Of a DNA stretch of 64,000 nt, positions 1 through 9,131 are shown piece by piece. The notes beneath the pieces were generated by a model, which was not told the origin of the DNA, made no database searches, and saw only the letters and a list, made by a program, of their open reading frames with translations. The translations under genes were made by a program, and so were the position numbers. Positions within the stretch are counted from its first letter, which is position 1; every line of letters begins with the position of its first letter. The stretch comes from Desulfobacula sp964636495 (GTDB lineage Bacteria; Desulfobacterota; Desulfobacteria; Desulfobacterales; Desulfobacteraceae). The stretch lies in the NCBI GenBank assembly GCA_964636495.1, contig CAZWSL010000005.1, positions 1 to 64,000 on the forward strand, given 5' to 3'.

Positions 1-1046
1 CTGTTGTCTCTCTGCCCCAGGAGCATTTTTTCACCCTGAATTCCAGAGTTGTCAAAGCCATTGATAACCCTGAAATAGTATGGTTCATTATCAGCTATTG
101 TAATATAAGAGTGGCCGTTATATTCCACGACAAAAGACTGCAGCCCGTCCCTGTGAATATTCATACTGGTTACAAATATCTCTGGAAAACCGTTTTTATT
201 GATATCAGCAATATCCAGTGAAGCAATCCTGTTTGAAGAAGCAAAATCAAGCTGCTTTACAACTGACAGTTTATTGCCTTCCAGCCTGTAGATATTGATC
301 TCGCTGTCAGTGGCTGTCACCACCTCTACGACGCCGTCTTTATTCACATCACCTGCTGCCATGGCATTTATCTGGCCATTGAATTTAAGATGTGTATGAA
401 ATTTCCCTGCACGCTTCTGCTTGACACCAATCAGCCCGTTACCCTCTGCTACGCTATCCTGCTCAACTCTGTTTTCAGGTGAATTTACTGCTGCAGGTGC
501 CTTGGTTTCTGGTGCAGCATATCGCTCAGTGGGAATATTACGGTTAAAGATCTTTAAATTTATATCTCCTGCAAAATTATTGATCATGGGGATCACATCA
601 CCCATATTGTCACTCTGCTTAAAAAAAGTGAGGACAGATTTTTTTTCTCCAAGATCAACCATACTGGTATCAAGGCTTACATTCTCTCCAATATTGGTAA
701 GACTTCCAAACAGAACATAGTCAACTCCAAGACTCTCACCGATAACCCGTGCCTTACTCTCATTCAGCCTGCCAATGACATCACCGGAAGCACTCATATT
801 TTTCATTGCCTGATCAATGGTTTGACGATCCAGAACCACTACTTTTCCAGGATCTGACAATCTGCTTGAGAGCATATCAAACAGACCATTCTGCAGAAAA
901 CCCAGATCTCCTGAAGAATTCATGGTAAAGGGAATAACAGCCACTTTTTTTGGCTCATCACACATTCCAGCTCCTGCTGCCAGTACCATAAAAACAAAAA
1001 AGCCGGCAACCAGGATATTTTTCATGATTTTATCAAATTTAAACAT
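1..1046 (-). CDS. Exported TolB-like/FG-GAP (VCBS) repeat protein, 3' end outside window
   Basis: The minus-strand frame stays open from an ATG at 1046 (GGGAG ribosome site just upstream) to the window edge, about 348 residues. An N-terminal hydrophobic signal segment is followed by a stretch typical of TolB/FlgO/CsgG-like N-terminal domains (KKVAVIPFTM, then VLDRQTIDQ and GVDYVLFGSL). From about residue 220 come FG-GAP/VCBS-type segments with Asp/Asn-rich loops (GDVNKDGVVEVVTA, DINKNGFPEIFVTS), which usually form a beta-propeller and bind calcium. It is likely periplasmic or outer-membrane associated. The function is unknown, and a second possible start lies at 1025. Confidence 0.75.
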   Translation of the reverse strand, partial: MFKFDKIMKNILVAGFFVFMVLAAGAGMCDEPKKVAVIPFTMNSSGDLGFLQNGLFDMLSSRLSDPGKVVVLDRQTIDQAMKNMSASGDVIGRLNESKARVIGESLGVDYVLFGSLTNIGENVSLDTSMVDLGEKKSVLTFFKQSDNMGDVIPMINNFAGDINLKIFNRNIPTERYAAPETKAPAAVNSPENRVEQDSVAEGNGLIGVKQKRAGKFHTHLKFNGQINAMAAGDVNKDGVVEVVTATDSEINIYRLEGNKLSVVKQLDFASSNRIASLDIADINKNGFPEIFVTSMNIHRDGLQSFVVEYNGHSYITIADNEPYYFRVINGFDNSGIQGEKMLLGQRDN

Positions 1047-1282
1047 ACGACTCCCTGATATAAAATTTTTATTTTTTATACATTAATTCATTATATCAAA
1101 CAAGCTTTTTATATCTACCCGGATATTTCACCAAATGTCACATGACAGATCTCATCGTTATCAGCCTGACACACAACAGAGAGTGAAATGAATTAAAAAT
1201 GATTACTTGGTTATTTCATATAAATTGAGTTTGTTTCAGCTGTTTCAAGGGAGTAAAGAGATGGGGTTGAGTACGTCAAAAT

Positions 1283-1657
1283 CTACCACCTGGCATATTT
1301 ATAATTTTTTAATATATTCTGATCTTTTGTGATAAGAATATTATTATTTAATGCTGCATGACTTACTATAATACGGTCAAAGGGATCACGTGTCCAGGAT
1401 AAATCCAATGCTCCATTAACAATGGTATTAAAATTTTTATCACATATCCTAATACCTATCCTGTCTGATAAATCAGATATAATATCATTTGCCTTACATG
1501 TAATGCGCTCAATCTCAAGAAGATATTGGAGTTCCAGACGTACCATGGGACAAATATAGAGTTCATTTTCATTGATAAGTTTTTCAGATGTGCTGGTTAT
1601 CTTTTTCAAGTCTCCTGCAAATAACCATACAACAACATGGGTATCAAGGTAAATCAA
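1283..1657 (-). CDS. PIN-domain toxin (VapC-like)
   Basis: This 124-residue protein has the PIN nuclease layout: an N-terminal beta strand ending in a conserved acidic residue (YLDTHV), a central DPFDR motif (RDPFDRIIVSHA) and a C-terminal ILITKDQNI strand with a further acidic residue. PIN toxins cleave RNA using a metal bound by such acidic residues. The start is a TTG at 1657, preceded by a GAGGTG ribosome site lying inside the upstream antitoxin gene. The two genes overlap by 14 bases, which indicates translational coupling. The type II toxin role is inferred from family and gene order. Confidence 0.85.
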   Translation of the reverse strand: MIYLDTHVVVWLFAGDLKKITSTSEKLINENELYICPMVRLELQYLLEIERITCKANDIISDLSDRIGIRICDKNFNTIVNGALDLSWTRDPFDRIIVSHAALNNNILITKDQNILKNYKYARW

Positions 1658-1880
1658 GGTTCACCTCTTTTTCCCAGCTTATATCTGCAATATCGTCCGG
1701 GTCGCCTTTAATGGCTTCAGGTCTTGAAATTAAATTTTGCAGTTTTTTACTCTTTTCAATGGGAATCAGCCTTAATTTTTTACCTTTTTTATTGATTTCA
1801 ACTGGAATTCCAGTTGTTAACACTTCATCAAGTATTTTATATATGTTACTTCTCAGTTCGGTTGCTGTTATGGTCTTCAT
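1644..1880 (-). CDS. Phd/YefM-type antitoxin
   Basis: This 78-residue protein begins with a Phd/YefM-like DNA-binding fold (ITATELRSN, then a strand containing VEINKKGKKLRLIP). Its acidic C-terminal tail (DPDDIADISWEKEVNLDL) is of the sort that wraps the toxin. It is the first gene of a two-gene operon with the PIN toxin. An inverted repeat 17 to 50 bases upstream of its ATG is the expected autoregulatory operator. Confidence 0.85.
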   Translation of the reverse strand: MKTITATELRSNIYKILDEVLTTGIPVEINKKGKKLRLIPIEKSKKLQNLISRPEAIKGDPDDIADISWEKEVNLDLP

Positions 1881-1896
1881 GACACTCTCCCTGTAA

Positions 1897-1930
1897 ATGT
1901 ACGTACGCTTTTTTATTAAGATACGTACAT
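1897..1930 (-). promoter_or_regulatory. Operator inverted repeat of the toxin-antitoxin operon
   Basis: ATGTACGTA (1897-1905) and its exact reverse complement TACGTACAT (1922-1930) are separated by 16 bases. They lie directly upstream of the antitoxin start, with an AT-rich stretch around them. Each half also contains the self-complementary GTAC core. This is the classical layout for autorepression by an antitoxin or toxin-antitoxin complex. The binding role is inferred. Confidence 0.65.
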
Positions 1931-2009
1931 AATATATAAAATTAATTGAGGAATCAAGAAAAAAACCCTTGTGTTCACATGAAAAATCTATTCAACCGGT
2001 TCAATATAT

Positions 2010-3953
2010 TTACAGCACTCTTTTAAAAAGCTTTTCAATCTCTTTTCTGGTGAGTGTTATGATAATGGGACGTCCATGGGGGCAGTGGCGGGAATTTTCA
2101 CAATTTTCAAGTTGAGTGAGCAGATGCCTGATCTCTTTTAGGTCAAGGGTAAGATTGGCTCTTACAGATCCGTGGCATGCCATTGAAATGAGACATTTAT
2201 CAAGCCATTTATCACTTGATAATTTATCTTTTTTTTTAAGACCGGTTTCAAGTATATCAAGGATGATCGGTTTAATCTCTTTTTCATCTATAATGGATGG
2301 AACAGACTTTACAACAAAGGTTGTATCTCCAAAAGGCTCTATCACTATTCCGACTGCTTGCAGGTCATCAAGGATTTCAATCAGCAGATCTGTCTCCCTG
2401 AAACTGAGTTCAATGATTTCAGGAGCTATAAGAGACTGACTTTGAACGTTAAGTGACTGATACCTTTTTTTCAGTTTTTCATACACAATGCGTTCATGGG
2501 CAGCATGCTGATCAATCAGCATTAACGTGTTCTGCAACTCTGCAATAATATATGTACCCAAGGCCTGACCAATAATTGTCAGAGAGGTGTTTTCATTAAA
2601 AAAATCCTTGTGCTGCAGAGAGTGATCTAAAGTTTCAACATCTCGTGTCCTGTCCTGGATAGAACCATCTCTCTTTTTTTCACACCGGCCGGAGCTTTGC
2701 TGAAGCTGCTCAGGAAGAAGCTGGTCTGGAGCCTGCTTTGTCAGGTTTGTGCTGAAATTTTCACAAGGATTCTGTCCGGTTCGATTATTTTCCGCAAGGT
2801 CATTACGATCGTGCTGCCACTTTGCTGCAGTCTGTTCAACTCTGTTTGAAAAATCAAGTTCACCCGGCCCCGGTACAGCCCGGTTTAATCCAGCTGTTTT
2901 ATCACCATATTCAAATTTCTCTTCCGGAATCATCTCAATCTTTGAATATGCCCTAACATCCGCCTGTTTTTCTGATAAAGTATCCTCTATAATACTAGAT
3001 ACTTCCCGGTATACTTTACTGGCATTAAAAAATTTAATCTCTCTTTTTGAAGGGTGGACATTCACGTCAACCTGGTCAAAGGCAATATCAATAAAAAATA
3101 CACCAAGGGGGAATCTGCCTTTCATTATTCTCTGTCTATATCCCTTGAAAACTGCCGAAACAATCCCCCGGTCGTAAACAAGACGACTGTTTACAAACAG
3201 AAAAATTTTTGACGAGGTGCTTCTTGTAACCATGGGATTGGAACATAGCCCGCGTATACGCATTGAATCGCTTTTAACATCAAATTTGTACAGCTTATCT
3301 GTGACATCTTTTCCAAGGACATTTACAGCTCTTGACAAAAGATCATCAGAGGATGAAAAATTTTTATAGAGTTTTTCATTTATAAACAGCCTGAACTGTA
3401 TATGCGGATTCCCGAGCGCCATCCCTGAAATGGTATCAATTATGTGGCCTGTTTCAGTATGATCGGTTTTCAGAAACTTTTTTCTGGCAGGCGTATTAAA
3501 AAAAAGATTCCTGACTTCAACCATTGTTCCAACAGGTGAGCCAGTATCATAAACATCTTTAATTCTACCCCCTGCTATCTCTATTCCTGTTCCAACATCT
3601 GAATGTTCTGTTCTCGTTACAAGATTGAATTTTGATATGGATGCAATGGAAGGCAGGGCTTCACCGCGGAATCCCATTGTTGAGATGGAAAAAAGGTCCT
3701 CTTTTTTAAATATTTTACTTGTTGCATACCGCTCTATTGACAGCAGTGCATCATCCCTTGAAAGGCCTGAACCATTATCTGACACCCTGATTAATGATTT
3801 CCCGCCTTTTATGATTTCAACGGTGATATTTGTGGCTTCTGCATCTATTGAATTTTCAACAAGCTCTTTTACAACAGATGAAGGGCGCTGAACAACTTCT
3901 CCTGCCGCAATCTGGTTGGAGAGAATTTCAGGCAGAATTTTTATTTTTGTCAT
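2010..3953 (-). CDS. mutL: DNA mismatch repair endonuclease MutL
   Basis: This 647-residue MutL starts at the ATG at 3953; a TTG nine bases upstream is less likely. The N-terminal GHKL ATPase motifs are clear: the GEVVQRP segment with VENSIDA, the DNGSG motif and GFRGEAL. A low-complexity linker follows at about residues 340-450. The C-terminal dimerisation domain has the endonuclease signature DQHAAHERIVYE (DQHA-x2-E-x4-E) plus ACHGSVRA and CPHGRP. The nicking activity found in organisms without MutH is therefore expected. Its 5' end overlaps the preceding small gene. Confidence 0.97.
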   Translation of the reverse strand: MTKIKILPEILSNQIAAGEVVQRPSSVVKELVENSIDAEATNITVEIIKGGKSLIRVSDNGSGLSRDDALLSIERYATSKIFKKEDLFSISTMGFRGEALPSIASISKFNLVTRTEHSDVGTGIEIAGGRIKDVYDTGSPVGTMVEVRNLFFNTPARKKFLKTDHTETGHIIDTISGMALGNPHIQFRLFINEKLYKNFSSSDDLLSRAVNVLGKDVTDKLYKFDVKSDSMRIRGLCSNPMVTRSTSSKIFLFVNSRLVYDRGIVSAVFKGYRQRIMKGRFPLGVFFIDIAFDQVDVNVHPSKREIKFFNASKVYREVSSIIEDTLSEKQADVRAYSKIEMIPEEKFEYGDKTAGLNRAVPGPGELDFSNRVEQTAAKWQHDRNDLAENNRTGQNPCENFSTNLTKQAPDQLLPEQLQQSSGRCEKKRDGSIQDRTRDVETLDHSLQHKDFFNENTSLTIIGQALGTYIIAELQNTLMLIDQHAAHERIVYEKLKKRYQSLNVQSQSLIAPEIIELSFRETDLLIEILDDLQAVGIVIEPFGDTTFVVKSVPSIIDEKEIKPIILDILETGLKKKDKLSSDKWLDKCLISMACHGSVRANLTLDLKEIRHLLTQLENCENSRHCPHGRPIIITLTRKEIEKLFKRVL

Positions 3954-4122
3954 CTTTGACAAACCTTAACAGAAACTGACTGTCCTTTGGACTTAAATCA
4001 AATTGCAGGCTTGCTTCATCCACCAGCCGCATCAGTTCAGCCGGTTTTATGGCAGGATTTTCACCCCTTCTCTCTGATATGAATTTTACGGCTTTTTTCA
4101 ACTGTTCCCCTTTGGGCTGCAT
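3928..4122 (-). CDS. Small conserved-looking protein upstream of mutL
   Basis: This basic protein of about 64 residues is predicted helical and has no recognisable domain. The ATG at 4122 is preferred because a good AGGGAGG ribosome site lies about nine bases before it; a GTG two codons further upstream is too close to that site. It overlaps the start of mutL by 26 bases, so the two genes are probably translationally coupled. The function is unknown. Confidence 0.6.
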   Translation of the reverse strand: MQPKGEQLKKAVKFISERRGENPAIKPAELMRLVDEASLQFDLSPKDSQFLLRFVKDDKNKNSA

Positions 4123-4171
4123 ATTCACCTCCCTGCTTTATTTCACGGGCTGCCATCTCTGGCTGCATATC

Positions 4172-5641
4172 TCATATTTCACATTTCACATCCAGATCAA
4201 TTGTCTGCTCAAAGCTGTACCCTGCCTTCAGAAGTGTCATTTCATCAAATCTGTCAGCCATCATCTGAATCCCTATGGGAAGTCCTTTTGAGGAGTATCC
4301 CGCCGGGACAGAGAGTCCTGGAATTCCTGCCATATTGGCGGAAAGCGTAAAAATATCTGATAAATACATATTCAGAGGATCATCAATGTTTTCTCCTATT
4401 TTAAAGGCAGGTGAAGGAGCAACAGGAGAGAGAATAAAATCACAGGTTTTAAACGCTTTTGAGAAATCTTCCATGATCAATGTTCTCACCTGGGATGCCT
4501 TTCCGTAATAGGCATCATAATACCCTGCTGAAAGAGCAAAAGTTCCTATCATAATTCTCCTTTGAACTTCATCGCCAAACCCAGTGGATTTGGTTTTTTT
4601 GTACATTTCAATAAGATCTTCAGTTGACTTGTCCCTGAATCCGTATTTGACCCCGTCAAACCTTGCAAGATTGGAGCTTGCTTCACAGGGTGCAATGATA
4701 TAGTATGCGGCTACAACATAATCTGTATGGGGTAGAGAAATCTCTTTTATTTTCACCCCAAGATCATTAAGCGTTTTTTTTGCTTCATTAAACACTTTTT
4801 CAACCTCTGGATCAATTCCATCAACAGAAAGGTATTCTTTTGGGATCCCTGCAGTCATTCCCTTTAATGCTGGTTTTTCAAACTGATCCAGAGCGCTGAC
4901 AAAATCAGGCACATCTACATTTGCGCTGGTTGAATCCATTTTGTCATTCCCGCTTATCACATTAAGCAGAAGAGCTGCATCTTTAACATTTTTCGTTATA
5001 GGCCCTATCTGATCAAGAGAGGATCCGTATGAAACAAGGCCGAAACGGGATACTCTTCCATAGGTTGGTTTAAGACCGACAACTGAACAGTGGGAGGCTG
5101 GCTGACGGATGGAACCGCCGGTGTCGGTTCCAAGAGCGCCACAGCAGAATCCAGCTGCAACAGCAGCAGCAGATCCCCCGCTTGAACCACCTGGAATATA
5201 CGCCTGGTTCCAGGGATTTCGTGTAATTTTATATGAAGAATTTTCAGTTGAAGATCCCATGGCAAATTCATCCAGATTGGTTTTGCCGATGATAACCGCA
5301 CCCCTCTCTTTTAATTTTGAGACAACCGTTCCATCGTATTGAGGGATAAAATTATCCAGAATCCGGGAACCGCATGTTGTCTTCATTCCCCTTGTGCATA
5401 GAAGATCTTTTAACGCTATTGGAATGCCTGTCAGGTATGATATGTTCTTATCTGCAATTTTCTTATCAGCAATTTTCGCCTGCTCAAGGGCACCTTCCCT
5501 GTTAACAGTTATGTAAGCTCCTATCTTATCGTCAAATTTTTCAATGCGATCAAGCAGTGCTTCTGTCAGCTCAAAAGATGTAATCTGTTTTTCTACAAGT
5601 TTTTCTCCTGCTTCTGAAATACCAAGTTCATGCAACTGCAT
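4172..5641 (-). CDS. gatA: Aspartyl/glutamyl-tRNA amidotransferase subunit A
   Basis: GatA (489 residues) is the amidase of the GatCAB complex, which releases ammonia from glutamine to convert Glu-tRNA(Gln) and/or Asp-tRNA(Asn). The amidase-signature Ser-cisSer-Lys triad is visible: Lys78 in ALKDLL, Ser153 in GGSSGGS and Ser177 in GTDTGGS. The start is supported by AAGGAA about nine bases upstream. It lies just downstream of gatC. No gatB is present in the window, so the third subunit must be encoded elsewhere. Confidence 0.97.
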   Translation of the reverse strand: MQLHELGISEAGEKLVEKQITSFELTEALLDRIEKFDDKIGAYITVNREGALEQAKIADKKIADKNISYLTGIPIALKDLLCTRGMKTTCGSRILDNFIPQYDGTVVSKLKERGAVIIGKTNLDEFAMGSSTENSSYKITRNPWNQAYIPGGSSGGSAAAVAAGFCCGALGTDTGGSIRQPASHCSVVGLKPTYGRVSRFGLVSYGSSLDQIGPITKNVKDAALLLNVISGNDKMDSTSANVDVPDFVSALDQFEKPALKGMTAGIPKEYLSVDGIDPEVEKVFNEAKKTLNDLGVKIKEISLPHTDYVVAAYYIIAPCEASSNLARFDGVKYGFRDKSTEDLIEMYKKTKSTGFGDEVQRRIMIGTFALSAGYYDAYYGKASQVRTLIMEDFSKAFKTCDFILSPVAPSPAFKIGENIDDPLNMYLSDIFTLSANMAGIPGLSVPAGYSSKGLPIGIQMMADRFDEMTLLKAGYSFEQTIDLDVKCEI

Positions 5642-5741
5642 TTATTATTTTCCTTGTTAAAATTTTCTGCTGTGAAACCATTTATTATTCAATTGAGATA
5701 ATTATTTAACCAGCCGTTATTTTTTTATACAACTCTTTACC

Positions 5742-6029
5742 CTATTTTACCACTCTCGGGACAACATAAAAATCTTCATCTTTATCAGGTGCGTTGGCAA
5801 GAGTCACATCAGGTCCTGGTGATTCCCGGAGTCTATCCTCTCTTAGCACATTATTCATAAAAGCTGCTCCTGAGGATGGTTTCACTCCCTCTACATCAAC
5901 ATCTTCCAGTTTATCAATATAGAGAAGAATCCTGCTCAACTGATCTGCCATTTTTTCTTTCTGCTGGTCATCAATTTCCAGCCTGGCAAGGTGAGCAATC
6001 GTCTCCACTTCATGTTTTGATATCTTCAT
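5742..6029 (-). CDS. gatC: Aspartyl/glutamyl-tRNA amidotransferase subunit C
   Basis: This 95-residue GatC begins with the family-typical sequence KISKHEVETIAHLARLEI and ends with the usual DEDFYVVPRVV segment. The frame is open further upstream, but that extension overlaps the SPOR gene and has no GatC similarity, so the ATG at 6029 is chosen. GatC clamps GatA and GatB together. It sits about 100 bases upstream of gatA in the same direction. Confidence 0.93.
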   Translation of the reverse strand: MKISKHEVETIAHLARLEIDDQQKEKMADQLSRILLYIDKLEDVDVEGVKPSSGAAFMNNVLREDRLRESPGPDVTLANAPDKDEDFYVVPRVVK

Positions 6030-6036
6030 TTTAACC

Positions 6037-6504
6037 CTATCTCTTTTCTGATTTAATAATGATTGAATTAATTTTAATTTTTTCCAGCTGTTTTTTGAAC
6101 CTCCCGGCTTCATCCAGGCTGGCAAAAGGACCAGATCTGACTCTATGCCAGTATGCTCCATCTTTCTGCCCTTTGACCATGTATGAAGAGAATCCTTTTG
6201 CCTTGAGCGCATTTATCTGGACAACTGCATCTTTTACACGCTTATANNNNNNNNNNNNNNNNNNNNNNNNNNNNNNNNNNNNNNNNNNNNNNNNNNNNNN
6301 NNNNNNNNNNNNNNNNNNNNNNNNNNNNNNNNNNNNNNNNNNNNNNCCGAACTCTCTTGCTATTGTTTCAAGCCTTTTTTGAAATTGATGGGTATCAAAG
6401 TTTACAGGAGAATTTCCCCGCCCGACAATAATCCCTACAATAAACATCCATGCGGCAATAAATATATATACAGAATATTTTAAAATCCTCTTAAAGAATT
6501 TCAT
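6037..6504 (-). CDS. Membrane-anchored SPOR-domain protein, interrupted by a sequence gap
   Basis: A basic N-terminus and one membrane helix (residues about 8-28) are followed by a periplasmic region. After the unknown bases comes a C-terminal SPOR-like repeat (VQINALKAKGFSSYMVK, then YWHRVRSGPFASLDEA). SPOR domains bind denuded peptidoglycan glycans at division sites. The 100-N gap falls inside the gene at 6247-6346. The frame happens to be continuous across it, but the true length is unknown. It lies between argS and gatC on the same strand. Confidence 0.75.
   Translation of the reverse strand: MKFFKRILKYSVYIFIAAWMFIVGIIVGRGNSPVNFDTHQFQKRLETIAREFXXXXXXXXXXXXXXXXXXXXXXXXXXXXXXXXXXYKRVKDAVVQINALKAKGFSSYMVKGQKDGAYWHRVRSGPFASLDEAGRFKKQLEKIKINSIIIKSEKR
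6247..6346. other. Scaffold gap of 100 N
   Basis: Exactly 100 N are present. This is the usual placeholder for a gap of unknown size, so distances and the reading frame across it should not be trusted. I see no repeated sequence on its two edges. Confidence 0.99.
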
Positions 6505-6516
6505 AAAATGCCTCTG

Positions 6517-8184
6517 TTACATTCTTTCCGGCGCAGTTACCCCTAAAAGTGTCAAACCGTTTCTAATTATCTTTTTTACAGCAAGCACAAGGCTCAATCG
6601 CGCTTTCACAAGTTTGATATCATCACTTAAGACCTTATGTCTGTTATAGTATCCGTGAAATGCCGAGGCAAGATTCATAAGATATGTAAAGATGATATGC
6701 GGATGCAGCGTCATTGCACTTTTTTCAACACTCTCCTTAAATGCATCCAGTATCTTGATGAGCTTGATCTCTTCAGGTGCCTTTAGAAGATCAAGATATT
6801 CTCCCTTGTTAAAATCAACACTGGATACCATATTTTCCTGTTTTGCTTTTAAAAGAATACCTGTAATTCTTGCATGGACATACTGGACATAATATACAGG
6901 ATTTTCAGAATTTTTAAGTTTCGCAAGTTCAAGATCAAAGTCAAGCCCCGAGTCATAACTGCGGCTTAAAAACATAAATCTGGCAGCATCTTTGCCGACT
7001 TCATCAATAATATCCTTTAATGTTACAAACTCCCCTGCCCGGGTTGACATTTGATATGGTCTGCCGCCCTTTAACAGATTTACAAGTTGAACCAGTATGA
7101 CGTTAAACTGCTCTTTTTTCCTGCCTGATGCAGCTATACAAGCTTCAAGTCTTTTAATATAGCCATGGTGATCAGCACCCCATACATCAATAACCCTGTC
7201 AAATCCCCGCTCATACTTCTCTTTATGGTAGGCAATATCAGATGCAAAATATGTTGTCAGACCGCTGCTTCGTACAACAACTCTGTTTTTTTCATCGCCA
7301 AAATCACTGGTACGAAACCACAGAGCCCCGTCTTCTTCATAAATCAGATCCCTTGATTTAAACTCATCAATGGCTTTTTCCACCCTTTTGGAATCATACA
7401 GGCTCTGTTCAGAAAACCAGTTGTCAAACCGGATACCAAAATTTGACAAATCTTCTTTAATTTCATTAAGAATTTTATCAGCAGCAAACTTTGCGCAGAA
7501 GGACACTGCCTCTGCCTCTTTTGTTTCAATGAAATCCATTCCCTTTTCTGTAAGGATTTGCCTGGCAATCTCTTTTATATATGAGCCTTTATAGCAGTCA
7601 TCAGGAAAATCAATCACTTTCCCGGTTTCCTGCAGAAGCCTGAGCCAGACAGAAGTTCCAAGGGTTTTTATCTGTCTGCCTGAATCATTAATATAATACT
7701 CTTTTTTTACATCAAATCCTGCAAAAGAGAGAATATTACCCACAGAATCACCAACAGCTGCTCCCCTGCCGTGGCCAACATGCAAAGGACCGGTTGGATT
7801 GGCGCTTACAAATTCAACCTGCACTTTTTCATTCCTGCCTATATCTGAAGAACCGGCAAGTTCATCAAGCTCAAGAATATGATCAATTACCGGATACCAT
7901 GCTTTATTGGAGAGAAAAAAATTAATAAATCCTGGACCTGCTATCTCAACTTTGTCAATCAGATCATTTTTTTCAATACCTTCCACAAGATTCTGGGCTA
8001 TAAGCCGTGGTGACATCTTTTGAATTGAAGCGCTTACCATTGCAAAATTTGTGGAAAAATCCCCATGTGACTGATGTTTTGTCTCTTCAATCTGAACTTC
8101 TGGAATTTGATGCAGTGGCAGCATCCCTTTTTCAAATGCTTTTTTTGCAGCATCAATCACAATATTCTTAATGGTATATTTCAT
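6517..8184 (-). CDS. argS: Arginyl-tRNA synthetase
   Basis: ArgS (555 residues) is a class I synthetase charging tRNA(Arg). The HIGH motif appears as HVGHGRGA in NPTGPLHVGHGRGA, and the degenerate KMSKS position reads QMSTRAGEF, as is common in ArgS. The C-terminal helical anticodon-binding domain ends in LTLLGVTAPERM. An N-terminal Add-1 domain precedes the catalytic fold. It is the second gene of a minus-strand run, nine bases after the acidic protein gene. Confidence 0.97.
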   Translation of the reverse strand: MKYTIKNIVIDAAKKAFEKGMLPLHQIPEVQIEETKHQSHGDFSTNFAMVSASIQKMSPRLIAQNLVEGIEKNDLIDKVEIAGPGFINFFLSNKAWYPVIDHILELDELAGSSDIGRNEKVQVEFVSANPTGPLHVGHGRGAAVGDSVGNILSFAGFDVKKEYYINDSGRQIKTLGTSVWLRLLQETGKVIDFPDDCYKGSYIKEIARQILTEKGMDFIETKEAEAVSFCAKFAADKILNEIKEDLSNFGIRFDNWFSEQSLYDSKRVEKAIDEFKSRDLIYEEDGALWFRTSDFGDEKNRVVVRSSGLTTYFASDIAYHKEKYERGFDRVIDVWGADHHGYIKRLEACIAASGRKKEQFNVILVQLVNLLKGGRPYQMSTRAGEFVTLKDIIDEVGKDAARFMFLSRSYDSGLDFDLELAKLKNSENPVYYVQYVHARITGILLKAKQENMVSSVDFNKGEYLDLLKAPEEIKLIKILDAFKESVEKSAMTLHPHIIFTYLMNLASAFHGYYNRHKVLSDDIKLVKARLSLVLAVKKIIRNGLTLLGVTAPERM

Positions 8185-8192
8185 TACAGGCT

Positions 8193-8645
8193 CTAATTTT
8201 CATGTTCAGAAGTGTCTTCAGGGGTAAACCGGGGAGTATCATCATCAGAATCAATCTCCTTTATCTCATCCTCTTTTGTATCTCCATCTTCCTCAAGAAT
8301 TTTATCAAGTTCCACATCTGTATCATCTATCTCGAACTGATCTTCATCTGGAAAGGATTCAACGTCATTATACTCTATTACAATTTTTTCCTGGGTATCA
8401 TCTTTCAAAAACCCTGCTGTATTTTCAAAAAGCTTGAAACAGCAGTCAGATGTGGGGAAAAAACTTTTTTTCCTCAATGCCTGGGTAAAACTCTGATAAC
8501 CAATCTGGGAAGCTTCAATAATCGTATCAAGATCATACTCTTCTTCAAGAAGGGGAATAACAACCCCCGGGTCAACCTCACTCAACTCAAGAACAGTCAA
8601 CATGTTCTTTTTAACATTTTTATCAAACCGTATTTTATGTCTCAT
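8193..8645 (-). CDS. Uncharacterised protein with highly acidic C-terminal tail
   Basis: This 150-residue protein of unknown family has a mixed helical N-terminal half (to about residue 85) and a C-terminal half extremely rich in Asp and Glu (for example DDTDVELDKILEEDGD). There is no signal peptide or membrane segment. A GGAGA ribosome site precedes the ATG. It is separated from argS by only eight bases and is probably co-transcribed with it. No function can be assigned. Confidence 0.6.
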   Translation of the reverse strand: MRHKIRFDKNVKKNMLTVLELSEVDPGVVIPLLEEEYDLDTIIEASQIGYQSFTQALRKKSFFPTSDCCFKLFENTAGFLKDDTQEKIVIEYNDVESFPDEDQFEIDDTDVELDKILEEDGDTKEDEIKEIDSDDDTPRFTPEDTSEHEN

Positions 8646-8794
8646 TCAACATCTCCTGAAAATAATAATTCTAAAACTCGTTAATATAACTCAGTATTTA
8701 AGTTTATGTCAATAAATAAGATAATTATTTTTATAATGGAAAGTTAGGTGTTGACCTGTTTTAGACAAAATGATATAAGATTCGAGTCAATTTC

Positions 8795-8882
8795 GGAGGA
8801 GTGGCCGAGTGGCTGAAGGCGGCGGTCTTGAAAACCGTTAAGTGTCAAAGCTTCGTGGGTTCGAATCCTACCTCCTCCGCCA
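8795..8882 (+). tRNA. tRNA-Ser (anticodon TGA)
   Basis: The 7-bp acceptor stem GGAGGAG pairs with CTCCTCC. The anticodon loop CTTGAAA gives TGA, there is a long type II variable arm, the T loop reads GGTTCGAATCC, and CCA is encoded. It lies 14 bases upstream of a second tRNA-Ser. Confidence 0.96.
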
Positions 8883-8896
8883 GCAAAACAGACTGT

Positions 8897-8988
8897 GGAG
8901 AAATGGCCGAGTGGCTGAAGGCGCTCGCCTGCTAAGCGAGTATGGGCGTTATAGTCCATCGAGAGTTCGAATCTCTCTTTCTCCGCCA
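8897..8988 (+). tRNA. tRNA-Ser (anticodon GCT)
   Basis: The acceptor GGAGAAA pairs with TTTCTCC. The anticodon stem CTCGC/GCGAG encloses CTGCTAA, giving anticodon GCT. There is a long variable arm (ATGGGCGTTATAGTCCAT region), a GTTCGAAT T loop and an encoded CCA. It forms a tandem pair with the preceding tRNA-Ser(TGA). Confidence 0.96.
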
Positions 8989-9131
8989 GCAACAGACACC
9001 CCGGGGATTTTAAGCAATTGCTTTCAATTCCTTTTTTTTGAATCAAGAAAAATCTTAAACATGTGGCCGGCTCCAAGTTACCGGCACGTCAAGTTTTCTG
9101 ACTGCAGTACAATTTTCCTGACACCCATGGT

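Noticed and set aside
421..720. 99-codon plus-strand frame near the window start
   Set aside because: It is antisense to the well-supported FG-GAP protein frame.
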